Below are positions 1 through 7,585 of a stretch of 39,811 bases of DNA, in pieces (the first letter of the stretch is position 1; each line of letters starts with the position of its first letter). A program made the translations under genes and the position numbers. The notes beneath the pieces are model-generated. The model did no database searches. It was given only the letters and a program-made list of their open reading frames with translations, and was not told where the DNA came from. Origin of the DNA: a virus; the IMG/VR virus record IMGVR_UViG_3300006805_000013, positions 1 through 39,811 of that record, one strand, 5' to 3'.

Positions 1-123
1 CTGCATTAGCAGCGTGACCAGCGATGAGGTAGCTAATACCTTCACCAGTTGCATCGTTAATTACGAACTGACCATCAGCGTACTGGTCGGCTGTTGCCGC
101 AGTAGCACCTAGGTTAATAGACA
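1..123. repeat. 123-bp terminal direct repeat, left copy (circular contig overlap)
   Basis: Bases 1-123 are identical to 39689-39811. The repeat lies inside one reading frame that is continuous across the join, so it is best read as the overlap left when a circular or circularly permuted genome is assembled into a line, giving a 39,688-bp circle. A short physical terminal repeat cannot be fully excluded from sequence alone. Confidence 0.93.
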
Positions 124-346
124 CTTTACTTGCACCGGCCGACACAGTTGCGGCAATAGTTCTGTTCAAGTGGTTAGCAACCGAAGCCGCCGCCACTGTC
201 AACTTACCCGGGTCAAGAGTAACACCACCAGCTAATGCGTAGCGGTATTTGCGACCGTCAACTGTCTCGTCTAGGACACCGAATCGCTCCTGCTTGACCG
301 AACTAATATCTCGAAAACCTTGTGCTCTTACTTTAGATACACCCAT
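1..346 (-). CDS. Virion-associated protein, N-terminal part (gene spans the contig join)
   Basis: This gene starts at ATG 346 behind the site AAGGAG, 14 bases after the capsid gene stop. It runs off the left edge and continues at 39688 down to 39315, giving a 239-aa protein in the circle. The visible N-terminal 115 residues begin MGVSKVRAQGFRD and are rich in Ala, Val, Gly and Thr, typical of beta-structured virion proteins. Position directly after the major capsid gene suggests a capsid decoration or cement role, but I do not recognise a named family. Confidence 0.85.
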   Translation of the reverse strand, partial: MGVSKVRAQGFRDISSVKQERFGVLDETVDGRKYRYALAGGVTLDPGKLTVAAASVANHLNRTIAATVSAGASKVSINLGATAATADQYADGQFVINDATGEGISYLIAGHAANA

Positions 347-360
347 TGTTAGCTCCTTCC

Positions 361-1431
361 TTAAACCGTTGTTATAGCGGAGTACTTACCGTGACGGCGA
401 GTCTGACCACTGATTAAGTTACCAAGCATTATGAACTGACCGATTTGAGCGTACTGGTTGTAAGGCTTGTCGAATCCTGACCATTGAATTGGGTACACTT
501 GATTGTACTCAGATGCAACGCCGTCAACTTGAACCTTAGGAACTTTGTACTGTGTCAAACCAACACCCTTGAGGTTGTACCAGTGTAGGTAGTCCTCGTT
601 GATGAAGAACATCGCACCGCTATCTGCCTTTTCGTCAGCAACGATAGGGATACCACGCCAGTACAATGCTTCAAAGCCTTGATGTCCTTTAAGACTGTCT
701 TGGTCCTTGTATGCAACACCCGGCTTGCTATAGGTCGTGATTTGTACACGGCTTAGAGCATCGTAGTTACTGGTGATGTTCGGTTGGTAAAGACTCTCGA
801 GTAGGTCAAAGACTGTTTCTGTAGTCACGACAATCGAAGGTCGTTGTCTACGTGAACCAGCGGCACTTGCACCACGCATAACAGTTGCCATACCTGTGAA
901 GGTAACTGCACCACCTGAAGCGGCCAAAAGCGTACTGTTAAGTTGTGTATAGCTTGTACGTGTCAAACCAGCATACGTGCTAGTGTTTGTACCATCGTCA
1001 ACTATTGCCCCAAGGCCTAGGAATGAGTTACCGGTACCTGTTCCATAGAACTGGTCCCCGATGGAATCCATAGCGGCGTTCTGAGCTTCTTGTAGTGTTA
1101 CGTACATAAGGTCAAGAACTTCACCGTCAGTCTTGTTAAGACTTGCTTCGCCACCACCGATAGACACGTTCTGATAGAACTGTGCATGACTGAATGTTTG
1201 ACGAACTCTTGTATCTTGTAGTGCAGTGTCAAAATCACCTACACCATCGAATGACCCACCGGAAGTAGGTTTTGCAAACTGCAACGGAACCATCATTTGA
1301 CGGCCTGACCACTGCTTCTGCTCACGCATAAAAGTACGTGATGTGAACACGTTAGAGTTGAGTATGCCATCGATTGACGCTGGAACATACGCTTCTTCCG
1401 TGATTGAGATTACCCTGTTAGATAATGCCAT
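361..1431 (-). CDS. Major capsid protein, HK97-fold type
   Basis: A 356-aa protein that would form the icosahedral shell. It follows portal and scaffold in the usual head-gene order. It shows the pattern of HK97-fold capsid proteins: an N-terminal arm, an alpha/beta core with a helix rich in Gln and Ala (about 112-125), and a late segment where a Tyr-Trp-Arg-Gly turn leads into a strand and a Phe-Phe-Ile-Asn stretch (about 258-280). The start has a good ribosome site (AAGGAG, about 9 nt before ATG). It is separated from the scaffold by a terminator-like hairpin at 1462-1493, which may tune capsid level relative to scaffold. The call rests on gene order and general sequence character; no search was possible. 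Confidence 0.88.
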   Translation of the reverse strand: MALSNRVISITEEAYVPASIDGILNSNVFTSRTFMREQKQWSGRQMMVPLQFAKPTSGGSFDGVGDFDTALQDTRVRQTFSHAQFYQNVSIGGGEASLNKTDGEVLDLMYVTLQEAQNAAMDSIGDQFYGTGTGNSFLGLGAIVDDGTNTSTYAGLTRTSYTQLNSTLLAASGGAVTFTGMATVMRGASAAGSRRQRPSIVVTTETVFDLLESLYQPNITSNYDALSRVQITTYSKPGVAYKDQDSLKGHQGFEALYWRGIPIVADEKADSGAMFFINEDYLHWYNLKGVGLTQYKVPKVQVDGVASEYNQVYPIQWSGFDKPYNQYAQIGQFIMLGNLISGQTRRHGKYSAITTV

Positions 1432-1458
1432 ATCTGTTACTCCTTGTTAAATAAATAG

Positions 1459-1493
1459 AAAAACCCGAACTTATCTTACGAACCGTTCGGGTT
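1459..1493 (-). terminator. Hairpin with T-tract between scaffold and capsid genes
   Basis: On the minus strand AACCCGAAC pairs with GTTCGGGTT (plus 1485-1493 and 1462-1470, 9 bp, 14-nt loop), followed by TTTTTC and an A/T-rich run, then the capsid ribosome site. It has the form of an intrinsic terminator, but it lies between scaffold and capsid genes without a clear new promoter between, so partial read-through is likely. A 5' end made by RNA processing is another possibility. Confidence 0.75.
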
Positions 1494-1536
1494 ACTTACT
1501 TAACAGTAAAGCATACTGAAAGACATATTGCAATAG

Positions 1537-2448
1537 CTAGTTGAGTCCAGAGTATTTAGCATGAACTGCATCGAGACTTGTTCCTGCTGGCAATGGTTCT
1601 GTCTCTTTCTTGGTTCCAGATGGCGTTCCACCACCTCCACCCATGACCATGCTACCCCTTTTCTTAGTAGCCTCAGCCTTAGCTTTATTTGCTTTAGCCT
1701 TGGCCTCTTGCTCACGATCGAACTTCATAGCTTTGTTAGCGGCCGCAAATGAGTCAATAACAACACCATCACTTAGGTTCTTAGCGATGTAGGCGTAAGT
1801 GTCGCCCACTTCTGCTTCGCGTTCTTTTTCATCAGTTGGCAAAACACCGCCCTTAGTAAGCACTTCAATCTCTTTGTCCCATCGCTGAGTTACTTCATCA
1901 ATCTCGGCTTGTTGAGTCTCGGCATCTTTACGGGCACGCTGTTCTTCAGCGACTCTAGCATCTGACTGAGCTTTTACAGCCATCTGCGAGTTGAATACGC
2001 CAAAAGCCTTATAGCTTTCTGGTTCAAAATCATCCGGCAACTCATCCATGTTATTGAAGTAGTACTGGTTGCCTTCACTATCTTTTATCCCGATTTTCCC
2101 ATTACCATTCTTCGTGATGTCTGTGTCTAATACAGGTTCTACTACGGGTGCAGGTGTCTCAACTTTTGGCTGTGGTGCTTCAACGGTAGGTGCAACTTCA
2201 GGCGGTACTGTTGTCGTATCATCGCCTTCTTCACCCTCACCGGCTTCGTCATTATCAGGCTTTCCGGCATCGTTGCCAGAATCATCTTGCTCATTCTCTG
2301 GTGTAACTGAATCATCGTCTTTGCTTTCATCTTCTTCGTTGGCATGTGCCGTTTCCGCCTCCAGCTCATTTACAGTTTGTTCATGAACACGGTCAAGGTC
2401 GACCGGTGGGTTTTCCTCAATCTTATCGTTATCTTCTAATACTGGCAT
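1537..2448 (-). CDS. Capsid scaffolding protein
   Basis: A 303-aa protein located between portal and capsid genes. Residues about 25-110 are very acidic and low complexity (Asp, Glu, Pro, Thr). Residues about 150-205 and 235-262 are charged helices, probably coiled coil, rich in Glu, Lys and Ala. A Gly-rich stretch near 269-275 precedes the C-terminus. This composition and position fit scaffolding proteins, which guide procapsid assembly and leave before or during DNA packaging. The start is ATG 2448 with AAACGGAGG upstream, and an extended -10 promoter lies just before it at 2480. Confidence 0.85.
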   Translation of the reverse strand: MPVLEDNDKIEENPPVDLDRVHEQTVNELEAETAHANEEDESKDDDSVTPENEQDDSGNDAGKPDNDEAGEGEEGDDTTTVPPEVAPTVEAPQPKVETPAPVVEPVLDTDITKNGNGKIGIKDSEGNQYYFNNMDELPDDFEPESYKAFGVFNSQMAVKAQSDARVAEEQRARKDAETQQAEIDEVTQRWDKEIEVLTKGGVLPTDEKEREAEVGDTYAYIAKNLSDGVVIDSFAAANKAMKFDREQEAKAKANKAKAEATKKRGSMVMGGGGGTPSGTKKETEPLPAGTSLDAVHAKYSGLN

Positions 2449-2479
2449 ATTTGGACCTCCGTTTAACTATCTTCTATGA

Positions 2480-2488
2480 ATTATAGCA
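2480..2488 (-). promoter_or_regulatory. Extended -10 promoter before the scaffold gene
   Basis: On the minus strand the sequence reads TGCTATAAT, a perfect TGn extended -10, about 30 nt before the start codon and just after the portal stop. No good -35 is evident, which extended -10 promoters tolerate. It would give scaffold and capsid genes their own transcript. Confidence 0.7.
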
Positions 2489-2498
2489 TAGATTGCCA

Positions 2499-4631
2499 TT
2501 ATGCTTGAGGTAGTTTAGCCGCTTGAGCCACACTTGCCTGTGGTGGGACTGCACCCTTTTCAGGTTTAGGTTGGTTCATAGCTTGGCCTTTTGTCGGTGG
2601 TTGGTTGCCCTGAACTGTACTTGGCTGTCCACCGCCATCAATCATGCGGTCTTGTTGTGCATTTTCTGCTGACTTCTGGTTGGCAAGCTCTTGCTCCTGA
2701 GGACTTGGTAACTGTGTCTCTAGCAATGCCAGTGTTGCTTGAGCTATTCGCTGACATTCAAGTAAGTGTTGGGTATAGAGTCCAGCCACTTCAGGTTTAC
2801 CGGCTATGGCCTTTTGGTAGTCTGCTGTGGTCATGTACTTGTTGAAGAAACTTAGGTACTGTTCGTTTATATCATCACGTGGGATAGGTAGTTGGCCAGA
2901 GTTCAATACCTGAATATCCATGAGTGCATTACGATCGAACTCGTCTGAAGCGGCCATACCAGCAAATTGCATAGGGTTTGTCTTGTAGGCCATAAGTCGC
3001 TCAAGCATCTTCTTAGGACTTGGCATTGGTGCACCAGAACCTACTTCATACAGCGTCAATGGGTCAATCATACCGAACTTAGCGAGGTTGGTAGCAAACA
3101 CTTGCTGTGCCTCTTTGTTCATTGGCATGGTCGAACCAGCGTCAACAGTGATGTCGATACCATCTTCAACCAAGTCATTCTTCATGCGAACAAAATCAAA
3201 CTGTCCATCTTCACCAGCTACCTTGAACCAGTGTTCTTCGGTATAATAGACTTTGAACATCTGTGCAAGGTAACGGTAGTACTTAACTGCCATACGCTCA
3301 ACTGCACGACTAATATCGTCCATGCGTGTGTAGTCTTGCTGTACTTGAATCTGGTCTTGCCCAAGCGTCTTGTTGCCGGACTGTCGGCCTCTACTAATAT
3401 CGTGAGTACCAAAGATATCATCAATCTGCTGTGCTGAATACAATTTATCTTCAATGACATAAGCAGGAAGTGGTGGTGGTGCGACTCTAGCAACGGCGGC
3501 ACGAACATCACCCTTAACTCCTATACGTTCATCTGGTGAACCTGTGAGCTTAGCAATGTCTGACTTAGTTATCATTATAGTGTTGAATACTAGGCCGGAA
3601 CCAGCTTGGTCAGCGTTCTCCATAATCTGAAAACCACGTCTGTTGTGTATCTTCTGCATTGACTCTGACTGCTCAACCATTGAGGTAACGTCTACGTAGC
3701 TACTACCATCGTTAAGGTAGTTGATAGGGATAAATGGTGGCTCAGGAGTATCAAGTATGTTAGAGACTGCACCTTCCTCAGTTTCGCCCTCATCGTCATA
3801 GTTCCAGTTTGGGTTACGCATCTTACCTAGAACGGTGGTGAAAGTATCGTCAACCCACATCAAGCCACCCTTATACTCAAGGTCCTCGTAGTATCTAAAC
3901 CATACTTCATAAATGGTCTGCTTCTTGGCAAGCTGTGACTTGTAGGCAACTAGCTCACCCTTCTTGTTCCGGCGTTGCACACCAGCTAACTCGAGTATCT
4001 TCTGCTCGCTATCAGGGAACAACGAGATAAGTTCTTCAAACGTCTTATTCTTGATACGCTGTGCAATGAATCGAGGGACTTCACCATACTTAGCGTCTTG
4101 GTCGATAATCAGGTCCTCAGGCATAACCAGTTCAGGGACAATCTCACCATACTTACCGACTGATGGGTCAAACCTTAGCTTGAGATATCCAGCACGTTTA
4201 AGCAATAGGTTGCGTGTACAGATACGGAACAGGTCATTTGTTCTGAACTTGTCTGAGTGAGCATAGAGTCCAGTTTGTACATCCTTAGCAAGCTGTGTTG
4301 ATGTTGGGCTATCATGACCCGGACTGACTGAAGGCTGAGCGATACGTGCATTGACCACTGAACAGATGGTTTCAACTGAAATGAATATGCGTGGGTTCTG
4401 GTATAAGTTTTCTTCTTGGAAGTCATACACTTCAGTGTTCTGATAGTGCTTAGGTAGCCACAAGTTCATGTTGTTTTCACGGACTGAACGTAGCTTAAAT
4501 GTCTCGTTCCAGTAGACTTCAGATTCTTCGAGTGGTTTCTGTATAAAAGTTAGGAGGTCTTTATCCTCCATAGCTAAATCGAAGATGGCACCGCTGTCAC
4601 TATTTGTCTCTTGGTCTGTGTAAGTATTCAA
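2499..4631 (-). CDS. Portal protein
   Basis: A 710-aa protein that would form the dodecameric portal at one capsid vertex, through which DNA is packed and ejected. It lies between the terminase and the scaffold/capsid genes. The size and character fit podovirus-type portals: a helical N-terminus, an alpha/beta clip and wing region, a long helical stretch around residues 420-480, and a low-complexity Pro/Gln-rich tail (about 640-710). Initiation appears to be at TTG 4631, with AGGAG 8 nt upstream. The next in-frame ATG at codon 21 lacks an equally good site. Its leader can fold so that the AGGAG lies in a hairpin loop (4632-4660). Confidence 0.88.
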   Translation of the reverse strand: MNTYTDQETNSDSGAIFDLAMEDKDLLTFIQKPLEESEVYWNETFKLRSVRENNMNLWLPKHYQNTEVYDFQEENLYQNPRIFISVETICSVVNARIAQPSVSPGHDSPTSTQLAKDVQTGLYAHSDKFRTNDLFRICTRNLLLKRAGYLKLRFDPSVGKYGEIVPELVMPEDLIIDQDAKYGEVPRFIAQRIKNKTFEELISLFPDSEQKILELAGVQRRNKKGELVAYKSQLAKKQTIYEVWFRYYEDLEYKGGLMWVDDTFTTVLGKMRNPNWNYDDEGETEEGAVSNILDTPEPPFIPINYLNDGSSYVDVTSMVEQSESMQKIHNRRGFQIMENADQAGSGLVFNTIMITKSDIAKLTGSPDERIGVKGDVRAAVARVAPPPLPAYVIEDKLYSAQQIDDIFGTHDISRGRQSGNKTLGQDQIQVQQDYTRMDDISRAVERMAVKYYRYLAQMFKVYYTEEHWFKVAGEDGQFDFVRMKNDLVEDGIDITVDAGSTMPMNKEAQQVFATNLAKFGMIDPLTLYEVGSGAPMPSPKKMLERLMAYKTNPMQFAGMAASDEFDRNALMDIQVLNSGQLPIPRDDINEQYLSFFNKYMTTADYQKAIAGKPEVAGLYTQHLLECQRIAQATLALLETQLPSPQEQELANQKSAENAQQDRMIDGGGQPSTVQGNQPPTKGQAMNQPKPEKGAVPPQASVAQAAKLPQA

Positions 4632-4660
4632 GGCAATAACTCCTAATTGATATTACTGCC
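4632..4660 (-). promoter_or_regulatory. Portal leader hairpin with the ribosome site in its loop
   Basis: On the minus strand GGCAGTAA pairs with TTATTGCC (7 of 8 positions), and the loop holds the AGGAG ribosome site (plus 4640-4644). The downstream arm ends one base before the TTG start. The fold could modulate portal translation. Just upstream lies CGCTCAAACGGC, similar to the TAGCTCA leader elements at other late loci. Confidence 0.5.
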
Positions 4661-4677
4661 GTTTGAGCGTTAATTGC

Positions 4678-4686
4678 ATTATACCA
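4678..4686 (-). promoter_or_regulatory. Extended -10 promoter before the portal gene
   Basis: On the minus strand the sequence is TGGTATAAT, followed 8 nt later by CGCTCAAACGGC, so the transcript would begin at about that motif. It sits in the 91-nt gap between the zinc-ribbon gene and portal. No convincing -35 box is present. Confidence 0.72.
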
Positions 4687-4722
4687 TGCTCCAACTACTA
4701 TTGCACCTCTGTTTTGTTTCGG

Positions 4723-4992
4723 CTAGTTTCTAGCGATAGGGTTTATCAGTAGTCGATATTGTTGACCGCATAGCTTACATTTTATGTTGACGGCTATACC
4801 AAAATCTTCAACTGGTACGGGTGTACTGATGGCTAAGTCAATCCTGCCTTTGATGTCCATGATTGTACGCTTGCACCATATACAACTGAGCTTTTCCATC
4901 TCACTCGCTCCACCATCGTCAAGTACGTAGAAACTTATGGGTGGTGTGCTGTGGTGGTCCTTATAGGGTTTAGTCTCGTATCGGTCACTCAT
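4723..4992 (-). CDS. Small zinc-ribbon protein between TerL and portal
   Basis: An 89-aa protein with two CxxC knuckles, Cys37/Cys40 and Cys72/Cys75, spaced as in a zinc ribbon. The gene starts 4 nt after the terminase stop and there is no strong ribosome site at normal distance. Instead, TACAAT lies exactly 6 nt before the ATG, raising the possibility of a leaderless transcript. A DNA-binding or packaging accessory role is plausible from position, but the function is not known. Confidence 0.8.
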   Translation of the reverse strand: MSDRYETKPYKDHHSTPPISFYVLDDGGASEMEKLSCIWCKRTIMDIKGRIDLAISTPVPVEDFGIAVNIKCKLCGQQYRLLINPIARN

Positions 4993-4996
4993 AATT

Positions 4997-6724
4997 CTAT
5001 TGTATCCTCTTTCGTTTATTCTTTGCTATAGATTTTTCAACCAGTGTCTCAAAGTCCATGTGTAACCCTTCCTCAACAGGGATAGTACCATCAGCACGGA
5101 CTCCGGGTGCTGAAGGCTTTAATTGTTTATCTGCACGACTAACGCCGCCTGTCTCTCCACTAACTAATATCTGTGAAACGCCAACACGCCAGTAAGCAAG
5201 TGCATGAGCCCAGTGGTCTGGCTTACCTTCCTTAGTCTCCCATCTTGCTCGGTCAATGCCTTTGGTATCCTTCTCAACAATGCGGTAGGTATTACCAACG
5301 TGATAGACTAGCCCCTTACCATCTTGACCTTGCAACTGCTTGAAGGACTGGTAGAATCGTATCTTTTGATTAGCAACCTCACCGGCCAGCATGTCGAACA
5401 GTTTGGTTCTATCAGACTCGAGTACCCCAAAGTCTGCACTCTCCTTCTTGTTGGTCGTGTCCATGTTCTTAGTGTCATGTCGGTAGTAGTGAACAAACAC
5501 ACGGCCGGGATACTTACGGGCTAAGTACTCAGGCACAGTAAAGTCAGGGAGGGCATCAATCACTGCAGTCGCATTGAACAAGTTGATGAGTGTTTCGATG
5601 TCTGCCCACTCAGAAGTAGTGCCATAGTTGAATACACCAAAGCGGTTGCCAATAACGTAGTGCTTGGTCTTGCCAACGTCTACACCAATAATCACGTCAG
5701 TCTTATCAGCGATTCCCGGTCGACATGCTCTAGCTATGGCATCAGCATTAAGCATGAACTCACTTGCTTGGTACGGTAGTCCGAGTACCATGTTATGAAA
5801 TGTCTGGATGTCCATGTCCTTCTCTTGCTGAAGTATCTTGCGTGCTGAAACATACGGCACTATCATTTGTGATAACCAGTAGCCACGTCTGCCTACGTTC
5901 TCGCCGTTTTCTACGCGTGGACTGTTCTGAGGGTACTTTGGCACCCATTCGCCGTTCTGACGGGCTGTATTGCTTATTTCTTGGTGACAATTACCACATG
6001 CATAGATAATGCGTTCACGATCAACGTAATGATTACGCTCTACATCGTCACGCTCAAAGCCAATGTACCAGTCATGGCCACATGCTTCACACTTAACGAA
6101 CCAGTGCATCTGGTCTGACTCTTGCCATAGTTCATGCACTCCGAAGCTCGGTAGTGATGGGTTACTGAATCGCCAGAACCAGCCATAATCTGATGCGTTC
6201 AAACGTGACTGATAAATAGTCAACACGCTCTGGTTAGATACGTCATGCTCGTCAGATACAACAAGGTCAGCGGTAGTGGTGATGGCCTCACCTTTATGAA
6301 ATGCACCTCTGAAGTATATCCATCTGTCATTGATTTGCTTCAGCGATGTACTGTCACTACCCATCACCATGCCACGTATCACAGGGTTACGGTCAATCAT
6401 CGGGTTTACCTTAGGCAGTACGAAGTCGTGCATAGCGTTACGCGTTGGTAATACGTAGATAACATTGAGCTTGAGCAGTCCGGCCGCATGAATTGATTTA
6501 AGTATGGCTAGAACTGACCAGCCAACCTGTGCCGACTTCATTATCACTTGGTCTGGACTGTTATCACAATAAGGCTGAATCATGTACCTATGCTTATTGA
6601 ACTCGAAAGGCTTTTGGTTTTCGTTGATAAACTCGTTATCGAGTACCCACAAACCAGCGTTGAGTTGGTGAAGATAGGCCTTCATTTCAATCTCGTCAGT
6701 AGGCTGTGGTGCTTCCGCTTGCAT
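4997..6724 (-). CDS. Terminase large subunit, GpA-like
   Basis: A 575-aa ATPase-nuclease motor that cuts and packages DNA. The N-terminal ATPase has a GpA-style Walker A, KSAQVGWS (about 63-70; compare KSARVGYS in lambda gpA), and a Walker B, LVVSDE (about 154-159). Four cysteines in two CxxC pairs (212/215 and 243/246) form a zinc insertion as seen in the GpA family. The C-terminal RNase H-like nuclease starts with GVDVGKTK (Asp 349). I chose ATG 6724 rather than an upstream alternative codon. A TATAAT lies 7 nt before it, directly after a strong terminator, so the mRNA may be leaderless. Clear family, high confidence. Confidence 0.95.
   Translation of the reverse strand: MQAEAPQPTDEIEMKAYLHQLNAGLWVLDNEFINENQKPFEFNKHRYMIQPYCDNSPDQVIMKSAQVGWSVLAILKSIHAAGLLKLNVIYVLPTRNAMHDFVLPKVNPMIDRNPVIRGMVMGSDSTSLKQINDRWIYFRGAFHKGEAITTTADLVVSDEHDVSNQSVLTIYQSRLNASDYGWFWRFSNPSLPSFGVHELWQESDQMHWFVKCEACGHDWYIGFERDDVERNHYVDRERIIYACGNCHQEISNTARQNGEWVPKYPQNSPRVENGENVGRRGYWLSQMIVPYVSARKILQQEKDMDIQTFHNMVLGLPYQASEFMLNADAIARACRPGIADKTDVIIGVDVGKTKHYVIGNRFGVFNYGTTSEWADIETLINLFNATAVIDALPDFTVPEYLARKYPGRVFVHYYRHDTKNMDTTNKKESADFGVLESDRTKLFDMLAGEVANQKIRFYQSFKQLQGQDGKGLVYHVGNTYRIVEKDTKGIDRARWETKEGKPDHWAHALAYWRVGVSQILVSGETGGVSRADKQLKPSAPGVRADGTIPVEEGLHMDFETLVEKSIAKNKRKRIQ
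4999..5004 (-). promoter_or_regulatory. Possible leaderless -10 box for the zinc-ribbon gene
   Basis: TACAAT on the minus strand is followed by exactly 6 nt and then ATG. If it is a real -10 box, transcription would begin at the start codon. No clear -35 or TGn element is present, so this is tentative. Confidence 0.3.
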
Positions 6725-6731
6725 AAGTATT

Positions 6732-6737
6732 ATTATA
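6732..6737 (-). promoter_or_regulatory. -10 box directly before terminase start
   Basis: TATAAT on the minus strand lies 7 nt before ATG 6724 and immediately after the T-tract of a terminator. Initiation 7 nt downstream would fall at the start codon, giving a leaderless terminase mRNA. No Shine-Dalgarno is seen for this gene, which supports the idea. Confidence 0.45.
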
Positions 6738-6739
6738 AA

Positions 6740-6768
6740 CAAAAACAGAGGTAATTGATACCTCTGTT
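6740..6768 (-). terminator. Intrinsic terminator upstream of terminase
   Basis: On the minus strand AACAGAGGTA and TACCTCTGTT form a perfect 10-bp stem with a 5-nt loop (plus 6744-6768), followed by TTTTTG. It ends transcripts coming from the microprotein genes and the small terminase operon, or it acts as a leader hairpin for the promoter at 6794. Confidence 0.88.
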
Positions 6769-6793
6769 AATTGCGGCGGTCAAGCGTACTTAT

Positions 6794-6823
6794 ATTATAG
6801 CTTGATAAGTAAGAAGTGTCTAA
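6794..6823 (-). promoter_or_regulatory. Promoter just before the terminator
   Basis: TTAGAC, an 18-bp spacer and TATAAT read on the minus strand. The -10 is flanked by the inverted repeat TCAAGC/GCTTGA, a possible operator. A transcript would meet the terminator hairpin within about 50 nt, the same promoter-hairpin-gene order seen at other loci. Confidence 0.5.
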
Positions 6824-6857
6824 TTACTTGCCATAGGCTTGTTTTTTCGTAGCTCAT
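6795..6857 (-). CDS. 20-aa microprotein ORF overlapping the preceding one
   Basis: The ORF begins MSYEKTSLWQ and is coupled by an ATGA overlap to the 24-aa ORF before it. It has no separate ribosome site. Its stop lies inside the -10 box of the next promoter. No homology is recognised. The overlap is the only positive evidence. Confidence 0.35.
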   Translation of the reverse strand: MSYEKTSLWQVIRHFLLIKL

Positions 6858-6928
6858 ACAACTACCAAGACTCTTTCATAAAAGAAACACTTGGCTGGTC
6901 GTTCGATGTATTTTATTTTTATGCTCAT
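6854..6928 (-). CDS. 24-aa basic/hydrophobic microprotein
   Basis: The ORF begins MSIKIKYIERPAK and ends in a hydrophobic Val-rich tail. It has one of the best ribosome sites in the genome, AAACGGAGG, 5 nt before ATG, and a TTGACA promoter at 6955-6983. The same AAACGGAGG site precedes scaffold, groES, YopX and an acidic protein gene, so it is a real initiation signal here. It could be a leader peptide or a small membrane-active peptide; the function is unknown. Confidence 0.6.
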   Translation of the reverse strand: MSIKIKYIERPAKCFFYERVLVVV

Positions 6929-6954
6929 TGTATCCTCCGTTTGGTTACAATGAC

Positions 6955-6983
6955 ATACTATGACAATGCTTATGCTATGTCAA
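6955..6983 (-). promoter_or_regulatory. TTGACA-type promoter for the microprotein pair
   Basis: TTGACA, a 17-bp spacer and TAGTAT read on the minus strand. The 13-mer ATTGACATAGCAT at its -35 is also found at the -35 of the early promoter at 18605-18634, suggesting shared recognition by sigma or a regulator. It overlaps the region just downstream of the small terminase stop. Confidence 0.65.
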
Positions 6984-7000
6984 TAATGATATGTTGTGCT

Positions 7001-7570
7001 TTATTCAACAGGTGGGCTTTTAGTCTTTTCCATGAGTATCTTGATAGTCTCATCAGCTAACTCTCTAGCCTTTGGTGCGTTCGGGTTGATAGTGTTGTTA
7101 CCTATGAATGTATTGTACGTGTTGCCACCAGCATCAGCCGGTCTGTCGTTCTTGCTCAACTGTCCTTTAACCTCATAGCCTAGCTTAACTGCCTTCAACC
7201 TAGTCTGGTGGTCTGCGATGAAATACCATGCATGAGTAGCAGTCTCACCATGTTTGAACTTCTGGACAACACCACCGAACTTTTCAATGAGCTCAGTTAT
7301 TTCTTCGTCAGACATTGATAGTGGGAATACTTGGTGTGCTAAACCTTTGGCTTCAAGTGTTTCGAGGTGTACCTTCTGAAGTAAATCGTCTGGCATGTTT
7401 TCTTCAAGCAGTTCTTGAAAACCTTTGGACTTGGTTACTAGCTGTGGCTTCTTTGATACTTCTATAGAATATCCAGCCTGTATGAGTACTTTACCGAGAG
7501 GTATAGGCTTAGGGTTTCGGATGTTTTCGGATAAAAACGTGAACGCTTTTTTTTGCTTTAGTGTGGGCAT
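7001..7570 (-). CDS. Terminase small subunit
   Basis: A 189-aa protein that would recognise the packaging site and recruit TerL. The first 55 residues form a helix-turn-helix-like region (a Lys/Gln-rich helix, then a Gly-Tyr-Ser turn and the KSKGFQELLEE stretch), as in TerS proteins of the Terminase_2 type. The middle is helical, and a conserved TRLKAVKLGYEVKG stretch lies at about 142-155. It stands just before TerL in transcription order. No good Shine-Dalgarno is present, and TACAAT lies exactly 6 nt before the ATG. Confidence 0.82.
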   Translation of the reverse strand: MPTLKQKKAFTFLSENIRNPKPIPLGKVLIQAGYSIEVSKKPQLVTKSKGFQELLEENMPDDLLQKVHLETLEAKGLAHQVFPLSMSDEEITELIEKFGGVVQKFKHGETATHAWYFIADHQTRLKAVKLGYEVKGQLSKNDRPADAGGNTYNTFIGNNTINPNAPKARELADETIKILMEKTKSPPVE

Positions 7571-7576
7571 AGGTTT

Positions 7577-7582
7577 ATTGTA
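7577..7582 (-). promoter_or_regulatory. Possible leaderless -10 box for the small terminase gene
   Basis: TACAAT on the minus strand is followed by 6 nt and ATG 7570, the same geometry as before TerL and the zinc-ribbon gene. It lies in the 15-nt gap after the upstream gene. Tentative. Confidence 0.3.
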
Positions 7583-7585
7583 ACC

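Noticed and set aside
1500-1715. 71-codon minus frame at the end of the scaffold gene
   Set aside because: It overlaps the scaffold frame and has no ribosome site; its tail only crosses the intergenic hairpin region.
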